Below are positions 6,427 through 9,853 of a stretch of DNA of 9,853 nt, piece by piece. Within the stretch, counting starts at the first letter, position 1. Each line of letters starts with the position of its first letter. Origin of the DNA: Candidatus Rokuibacteriota bacterium (GTDB lineage: Bacteria > Methylomirabilota > Methylomirabilia > Rokubacteriales > CSP1-6); contig JACORX010000280.1 in assembly GCA_016179165.1 (NCBI GenBank), positions 1 through 9,853 of the forward strand. Direction: 5' to 3'. Under the pieces are notes generated by a model. It was not told where the DNA came from. It saw only the letters and a program-made list of their open reading frames with translations, and made no database searches. The position numbers and the translations under genes are program-made.

Positions 6427-7766
6427 GCCAGCCCGCGAAGCCGACCAAGGTCTTCGATACCTACCGCGCCATGCACCAGAAGTCGGCGGCGCTCTACGAG
6501 CGGGCGCGTGACGTGATCGCCGGCGGCATCACCCACGACAGCCGGCACCTCAAGCCCTTCCCGGTCTATGTCGACCACGCCCTCGGCTCCCGCAAGTGGG
6601 ACGTGGATGGCCACGAGTACGTAGACTACTGGATGGGCCACGGCGCGCTCTTCCTCGGCCACTGCCACCCGGCGGTCGTCAGGGCCATCCAGGAGCAGGC
6701 GCCCCGCGGCACGCATTTCGGCGCCTGCCACGGGCTGGAAGTGCGCTGGGCTGAGTTGGTCTGCAAGCTCGTCCCCTCGGCGGAGATGGTGCGCTTCACC
6801 ATGTCGGGCACGGAGGCGACGCATCTGGCGCGCCGTATCGCGCGCGCCTACACGGGGCATCCGAAGGTGGTGAAGTTCCACGGCCACTTTCACGGCTGGC
6901 ACGACGGCGTTGTCGCCGCGGTCAACCCACCCTTCGATGTGCCCATGTCCGCGGGCGTGCCCTCGCAGATCCTCGACCAGCTCCTGCTCTGTCCGCCCAA
7001 CGACATCAAGGCGGTGGACGGGCTGCTCCAGCGTGGCGACGTCGCCGCGGTGATCCTCGAGCCCGCGGGCGGGCAGTCCGGCACCACGCCGACCATCCCG
7101 GGCTACCTTCAGGAATTGCGCGCGCTGACCGAGCGCCACAACGTCGTCCTGATCTTCGACGAGGTCATCACGGGCTTCCGCTACGCCCCCGGCGGCGCCC
7201 AGCAGTACTTCGGCGTCACGCCTGACCTGACGACGCTGGCGAAGATCGTCGCCGGCGGCCTTCCCGGCGCCGTCGTCTGCGGCAAGAAGCCGCTCATGGC
7301 GACCATGGCCCACCGCGGCGATTCCGTCTGGGACCGGGCCGAGCGCGTGGCGCAGAACGGCACTTTCAACTCCAACCCCGTTTGCGCCGCCGCCGCGATC
7401 GCCACGCTCGAGCTGGTTGCCGACGGCGGACTGCACGCGCGGGCCAACAAGGCGGCCGACGAGCTACGCTCGGGCATCGCGGATGTGATGAAGCGCGTCG
7501 GCGCGCCCGGCACCTGCTTCGGCGAGTCGTCTATCTTCCACGTGTCCTTCGAGGGACGGCCCGGGCTCGCGGGCTTCGACAGGCCGCGGCGCGGCGACCT
7601 CTACCAGATGCTCCGCTGCGCCCTCCTCAACAACGGCGTGGACTGCTCCGCTTACCACGGCTGGCTCTCCGCCGTGCACAGCGACGAAGACGTCGCGCGG
7701 ACGCTTGCGGCCTACGAGAAGGCATTGTCAGCGATGGCCGCCGACGGGGCCTGGAGCGGTTTCTAA
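6423..7766 (+). CDS. class III PLP-dependent aminotransferase, glutamate-1-semialdehyde aminotransferase-like
   Basis: This 447-residue fold-type I PLP enzyme moves an amino group between an amino acid or amine and an oxo acid or semialdehyde. AGGITHDSRHLKPFPVYVDHA (33-53) resembles the HemL N-terminus. MSGTEATHLARRIARAYTG (127-145) is the phosphate-binding SGTEA motif and is very close to HemL. FHGHFHGWHD (152-161) and LEPAGGQSG (212-220) follow. IFDEVITGFR (244-253) contains Asp246, which pairs with the pyridine N. TTLAKIVAGGLPGAVVCG carries the Schiff-base Lys274. HemL proper has GKIIGGG with a following Met/Phe pattern, so this is more likely a HemL paralogue acting on another substrate than the haem enzyme. 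Translation is coupled to the D-glutamate cyclase gene by an ATGA overlap. It is the last gene of the unit, with a hairpin after the stop. The substrate is unknown; an amino acid of the glutamate family is a reasonable guess. Confidence 0.9.
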   Translation: MSQPAKPTKVFDTYRAMHQKSAALYERARDVIAGGITHDSRHLKPFPVYVDHALGSRKWDVDGHEYVDYWMGHGALFLGHCHPAVVRAIQEQAPRGTHFGACHGLEVRWAELVCKLVPSAEMVRFTMSGTEATHLARRIARAYTGHPKVVKFHGHFHGWHDGVVAAVNPPFDVPMSAGVPSQILDQLLLCPPNDIKAVDGLLQRGDVAAVILEPAGGQSGTTPTIPGYLQELRALTERHNVVLIFDEVITGFRYAPGGAQQYFGVTPDLTTLAKIVAGGLPGAVVCGKKPLMATMAHRGDSVWDRAERVAQNGTFNSNPVCAAAAIATLELVADGGLHARANKAADELRSGIADVMKRVGAPGTCFGESSIFHVSFEGRPGLAGFDRPRRGDLYQMLRCALLNNGVDCSAYHGWLSAVHSDEDVARTLAAYEKALSAMAADGAWSGF

Positions 7767-7774
7767 CCTTATTC

Positions 7775-7804
7775 CCCTGTCCCCCACCGGGGGAGCGGGC
7801 AGGG
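7775..7804. terminator. C-rich/G-rich hairpin after the five-gene unit, possible terminator or REP-like repeat
   Basis: An inner stem ccccc (7781-7785) pairs with ggggg (7789-7793) around a 3-nt loop. An outer stem ccctg (7775-7779) pairs with caggg (7800-7804). It begins 8 nt after the aminotransferase stop. No U-tract follows. The C-run, short loop, G-run and GGGCAGGG pattern resembles dispersed palindromic repeats seen in many high-GC genomes, so it may be a repeat copy that also ends transcription. Confidence 0.5.
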
Positions 7805-7860
7805 CGCGGGGGCGATGCCTGGCGCTCGAACACAGAGTTGAGCGAGATCCGTCCGGACTT

Positions 7861-7869
7861 TGCTAGAAT
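7861..7869 (+). promoter_or_regulatory. extended -10 promoter for the TPR lipoprotein gene
   Basis: TGCTAGAAT fits an extended -10 element (TG, one base, then a TATAAT-like hexamer TAGAAT at 7864-7869). TTGAGC at 7838-7843 is the only -35-like match, but it is 20 bp away, so the extended -10 would have to carry recognition. The expected transcript start near 7876 leaves a leader of about 45 nt before the ATG at 7920. Confidence 0.45.
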
Positions 7870-7919
7870 CCTCAGGCTACGCCCGCTCCTCGTTCTCGCG
7901 GGGCTTCCACAAAGGACGG

Positions 7920-8735
7920 ATGATTGCCGGGACTTGGATTCGCCGTCTGCTGGTGGCGACACTCTGCCTGAGTGCTTGCGCTGCCGCGCAGCCCCCTGTC
8001 TGGGACAAGCACATGGACGCGGCCATCGCCGCGAACCGGCAGGGCCGCTACGCTGACGCCGAGGCGGAGCTCCAGAGTGCCCGGCAGGAGGCTGAGCGCT
8101 TTGGGCCGGAGGATCCACGCGTCGCCAGCACGCTGAAAAGCCTCGTCACGCTCTACTACAGCCAGGGCCGGTTCACCGAGGCCGAGCCCTTGCAGCGGCG
8201 CGCCAGGGCCATCGACGAAAAGGCGCTCGGGGCGAAAGACTCCAGCTTGGCCGACACGCTCACGAACCTGGCAGCACTCTACCTGCGCCAGGGCCGCTAC
8301 GCGGAAGCCGCACGCATCTTCGAGCGCGCGCTTGGGGAATGGGAGCGGGCGGTGGGCCCGGACGACCCGCGAGTCGCGAGCGCGCTCAATGTGGTGGCCG
8401 AGGTGTTGCGAGCGCAGGGCAAATACGCGGAAGCAGAGCCTCTGGTTCAGCGTTCCCTCGCCATCGTCGAGCGGGCGTTTGGACCGGACTCCCCCGGTGT
8501 GTCCAACAACCTCCAGAGCCTGGCAACGCTCTACGCGCGCCGGGGAAAACCGGAGGCGGAGGCGATGTTCGTCCGGCTGCTCGAGAACCAGGAGCGGGCG
8601 CTCGGTCCCAACCATCCCAAGGTGGCGGCGACGCTCGAGGAGTACGCCAAGCTGCTCAGGAACATGCACAGGAGCGCCGAGGCGGACGCCCTGGAGGCCC
8701 GCGCCAAGGCCATCCGTGCGAAGCAGTCCAATTGA
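7920..8735 (+). CDS. TPR-repeat lipoprotein (kinesin-light-chain-like TPRs)
   Basis: This encodes 271 residues from ATG 7920, with AAAGGA at 7911-7916 as ribosome-binding site. An in-frame TTG 60 nt upstream is less likely because the extra residues would precede the signal peptide and the TTG overlaps the promoter. The N-terminus RRLLVATLCLSAC ends in a lipobox (L-S-A-C) with lipidated Cys at residue 20, so the protein is probably membrane-anchored and faces the periplasm. The rest is a tandem array of about 42-residue tetratricopeptide repeats, at roughly 31-66, 67-108, 109-150, 151-192, 193-232 and a last partial one. Each carries the pattern L..LY...G.Y.EAE.L..RAL.I.E...GP..P.V. The fifth repeat is one residue short in its first helix (GK-PEAEAMF). 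This is the TPR_10/TPR_12 class used for protein-protein binding. It convergently faces the next gene. The partner and role are unknown. Confidence 0.85.
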   Translation: MIAGTWIRRLLVATLCLSACAAAQPPVWDKHMDAAIAANRQGRYADAEAELQSARQEAERFGPEDPRVASTLKSLVTLYYSQGRFTEAEPLQRRARAIDEKALGAKDSSLADTLTNLAALYLRQGRYAEAARIFERALGEWERAVGPDDPRVASALNVVAEVLRAQGKYAEAEPLVQRSLAIVERAFGPDSPGVSNNLQSLATLYARRGKPEAEAMFVRLLENQERALGPNHPKVAATLEEYAKLLRNMHRSAEADALEARAKAIRAKQSN

Positions 8736-8743
8736 GCGGGCGG

Positions 8744-8761
8744 GAGCGGCGCGCGCCGCTC
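8744..8761. terminator. perfect 18-bp palindrome between convergent genes, likely bidirectional terminator
   Basis: gagcggcgc followed at once by its reverse complement gcgccgctc forms a perfect palindrome, 8 nt after the stop of the TPR gene and 10 nt before the stop of the leftward gene. The position between two convergent stops favours shared termination. No T-tract is present on either strand. Confidence 0.5.
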
Positions 8762-8771
8762 TCGACGTCCC

Positions 8772-9236
8772 CTACGGGCCCTGTGGGGGAGGAGCTGCTG
8801 CCATTGGCTCCGGAGAGGGGTCCACCCGCTCGAGATCTCCGGGACTCATGAACAGGGATTCGGAGCAGGCCTTCTCGACGATCGTCGTGCCCAGCCGGTC
8901 GAGCCTCTCGCCGATACCCGTCCGGTCCCCCAGCGTGGCCGTCCACACGGGAACTCGGAACACGGAGCCAACGAAGAACCCGAGGATATCCCCGGACAAA
9001 CACTTCACCGTCATCGCGGGGAACATGAAAACGTTGGCAAGGACGGCGTCAACGATGTACGAGAACTCCGGCGGCTCCGAGACGGTCGTATTCGGGATCA
9101 CACCCGTGGTCTCTGCCTCCGGAAACACCGAAATGCCTCGGATGGGCTCCTGCGCGTGGGCCGGCGGCCCTGTCAGGAGCAGGGCGACCAAGCCGCACGC
9201 GGCCAGGCACGCTCCGTTCATCACGCGCGTAGCCAT
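8772..9236 (-). CDS. exported protein of unknown function
   Basis: This encodes 154 residues that I do not recognise as a named family. The ATG at 9236 is preceded by GAGG (complement of 9245-9248) with an 8-nt spacer, a good ribosome-binding site. Residues 1-28 are a signal peptide with a likely cleavage motif AHA before QEP. The middle, about residues 60-99, is hydrophobic and glycine-containing (YIVDAVLANVFMFPAMTVKC and GDILGFFVGSVF). It may be one or two membrane segments, loosely like small envelope proteins with a VPAK...G..GG pattern. Two Cys of the mature part (79 and 124) could form a disulfide. The C-terminus is a short Pro/Ala-rich tail. It is convergent with the TPR lipoprotein and separated from it by a palindrome, so the two are separate transcription units. 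The gene is probably real given its export signal and ribosome-binding site. Confidence 0.7.
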   Translation of the reverse strand: MATRVMNGACLAACGLVALLLTGPPAHAQEPIRGISVFPEAETTGVIPNTTVSEPPEFSYIVDAVLANVFMFPAMTVKCLSGDILGFFVGSVFRVPVWTATLGDRTGIGERLDRLGTTIVEKACSESLFMSPGDLERVDPSPEPMAAAPPPQGP

Positions 9237-9292
9237 GTCTTGGACCTCGTCATAGAGCGTGTAGTAGACATCGGCGGACCTGCTCTTGTCCA

Positions 9293-9307
9293 GCCCCCCG
9301 TTGGGGC
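9293..9307. other. small GC hairpin in the upstream region of two divergent genes
   Basis: gcccc (9293-9297) pairs with ggggc (9303-9307) around a 5-nt loop. It lies in the spacer between the leftward exported-protein gene and cysD, in the likely 5' region of the former. The stem is too short to assign a role. Confidence 0.25.
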
Positions 9308-9377
9308 GCGGAGTGGATGGAAACGACCCACGTAGCGAACGAAGCCCAAGATTCTCGGGCCGCGTCGCCGGTGATAC

Positions 9378-9385
9378 GCTAAAAT
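9378..9385 (+). promoter_or_regulatory. possible -10 region upstream of cysD
   Basis: GCTAAAAT contains TAAAAT at 9380-9385, in a small A/T-rich patch (to about 9389) that stands out in this GC-rich sequence. It shares GCTA-A-AAT character with the GCTAGAAT promoter of the TPR gene. No clear -35 hexamer is seen 16-18 bp upstream. It lies about 97 bp before the cysD start, giving a leader long enough for regulation, although I recognise no known riboswitch there. Confidence 0.3.
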
Positions 9386-9481
9386 TATTGGGCTATGAAT
9401 CGGGAACTTCAGACCGAGCAGTGCAGGAGCCGGCTCACGCGTCATAGCTTTACAGTCTGGCTTGTGTCGTAGGGTCCCGGC

Positions 9482-9853
9482 ATGGCGCTGACGCACCTAC
9501 AGCAGCTCGAAGCCGAGAGCATCCACATCATGCGGGAGGTGGTTGCCGAGGCCGAGAAGCCGGTGATGCTCTACTCCATCGGCAAGGACAGCTCGGTGAT
9601 GCACCATCTCGCCGTGAAGGCGTTCCATCCCGCCAGGCCTCCGTTTCCGCTGCTCCACGTCGACACGACCTGGAAGTTCCGGGAAATGTACGAGTTCCGC
9701 GACCGGATGGCGAAGCAGCTGGGGATCGATCTCATCGTGCACGTCAACGCCGAGGGACTGAAGATGAGTATCGATCCCTTCGTCCACGGCTCGACCATCC
9801 ACACCGACATCATGAAGACGCAGGCGTTGAAGCAGGCGCTCGACCTGTACGGC
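9482..9853 (+). CDS. cysD: sulfate adenylyltransferase subunit 2, N-terminal part (partial at 3' edge)
   Basis: This is the small subunit of ATP sulfurylase (EC 2.7.7.4). Together with the GTPase CysN it makes adenosine 5'-phosphosulfate in cytoplasmic sulfate assimilation. 124 codons are present of a protein usually about 300 residues long. The sequence begins MALTHLQQLEAESIHIMREV, nearly the E. coli CysD N-terminus. The PP-loop ATP-pyrophosphatase motif SIGKDSSVMHHLA follows, then FPLLHVDTTWKFREMYEFRD and PFVHGSTIHTDIMKT. All are diagnostic of CysD rather than CysH. AGGG at 9471-9474, 7 nt from the ATG, serves as ribosome-binding site. cysN, or a cysNC fusion, is expected just beyond the window but cannot be seen. 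Confidence 0.96.
   Translation, partial: MALTHLQQLEAESIHIMREVVAEAEKPVMLYSIGKDSSVMHHLAVKAFHPARPPFPLLHVDTTWKFREMYEFRDRMAKQLGIDLIVHVNAEGLKMSIDPFVHGSTIHTDIMKTQALKQALDLYG

Noticed and set aside
5967..7436. 489-codon minus-strand open frame opposite the D-glutamate cyclase and aminotransferase genes
   Set aside because: It is antisense to two genes with strong motifs (GDGGNEIGMG, SGTEA, Schiff-base Lys), and the translation shows no domain.
6423..7766. Calling the aminotransferase HemL (haem biosynthesis)
   Set aside because: The active-site Lys context and N-terminus differ from canonical HemL, and the operon context is not haem synthesis. A HemL-like paralogue is the safer call.
7860..7919. TTG start giving 20 extra residues on the TPR lipoprotein
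   Set aside because: It would put 20 residues before a proper signal peptide and lipobox, and the TTG overlaps the extended -10 element. ATG 7920 has a ribosome-binding site.
8010..8660. DNA-level tandem repeat in the TPR gene
   Set aside because: The about 126-bp periodicity reflects protein TPR repeats; the nucleotide copies are too diverged to be a DNA repeat array.
8332..9255. 307-codon plus-strand open frame across the TPR gene and the leftward exported-protein gene
   Set aside because: The first half is the TPR array in a wrong frame (Arg/Ser-rich) and the second half is antisense to a gene with a signal peptide and ribosome-binding site.
9237..9481. Riboswitch (SAM or similar) ahead of cysD
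   Set aside because: I could not find the conserved core of any riboswitch class. Only a short hairpin and an AT-rich patch are visible.

Overview
The window is GC-rich, gene-dense bacterial chromosome with strong G/C preference at third codon positions. GTG as well as ATG starts are used. NuoN, CysD and FtcD are housekeeping metabolic genes, and I see no transposase, integrase, phage gene or CRISPR array. The style (very high GC, many small exported proteins of unknown function, AIR-synthase-like and DUF4392 genes) would fit an uncultured soil or subsurface lineage such as Rokubacteria/Methylomirabilota or a relative. That placement is an inference from general impression, not a computed result.

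Layout. 1-714 (+) is the C-terminal half of nuoN, which closes a complex I operon cut by the window edge. 737-1096 (+) is a small exported protein of unknown function. 1103-1142 holds a strong hairpin between convergent genes. 1185-2081 (-) is a glutamate formimidoyltransferase (FtcD-type). 2082-2361 is a divergent intergenic region almost filled by one imperfect palindrome of about 226 bp (2096-2321). 2362-7766 (+) is a compact five-gene unit: an AIR-synthase/HypE-like ATPase, a gamma-glutamyltransferase-family Ntn hydrolase, a small exported BamE-like protein, a D-glutamate cyclase (DUF4392) and a class III PLP aminotransferase related to glutamate-1-semialdehyde aminotransferase. The junctions are a 13-nt overlap, a 4-nt gap, a 3-nt gap and a 4-nt ATGA overlap. 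7920-8735 (+) is a TPR lipoprotein with its own likely promoter. 8772-9236 (-) is a convergent exported protein of unknown function. 9482 to the end (+) is the N-terminal part of cysD, starting sulfate activation.

How the genes may work together. FtcD, the GGT-like enzyme, D-glutamate cyclase and the aminotransferase all plausibly touch glutamate, gamma-glutamyl or 5-oxoproline chemistry. The AIR-synthase-like protein belongs to a superfamily that activates substrates by ATP phosphorylation. The most interesting hypothesis here is that 2362-7766 encodes an uncharacterised route for gamma-glutamyl, pyroglutamyl or D-glutamate compounds, with ftcD divergently transcribed from the same palindrome-containing intergenic region. 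The individual family assignments are well supported by motifs. The pathway is inference.
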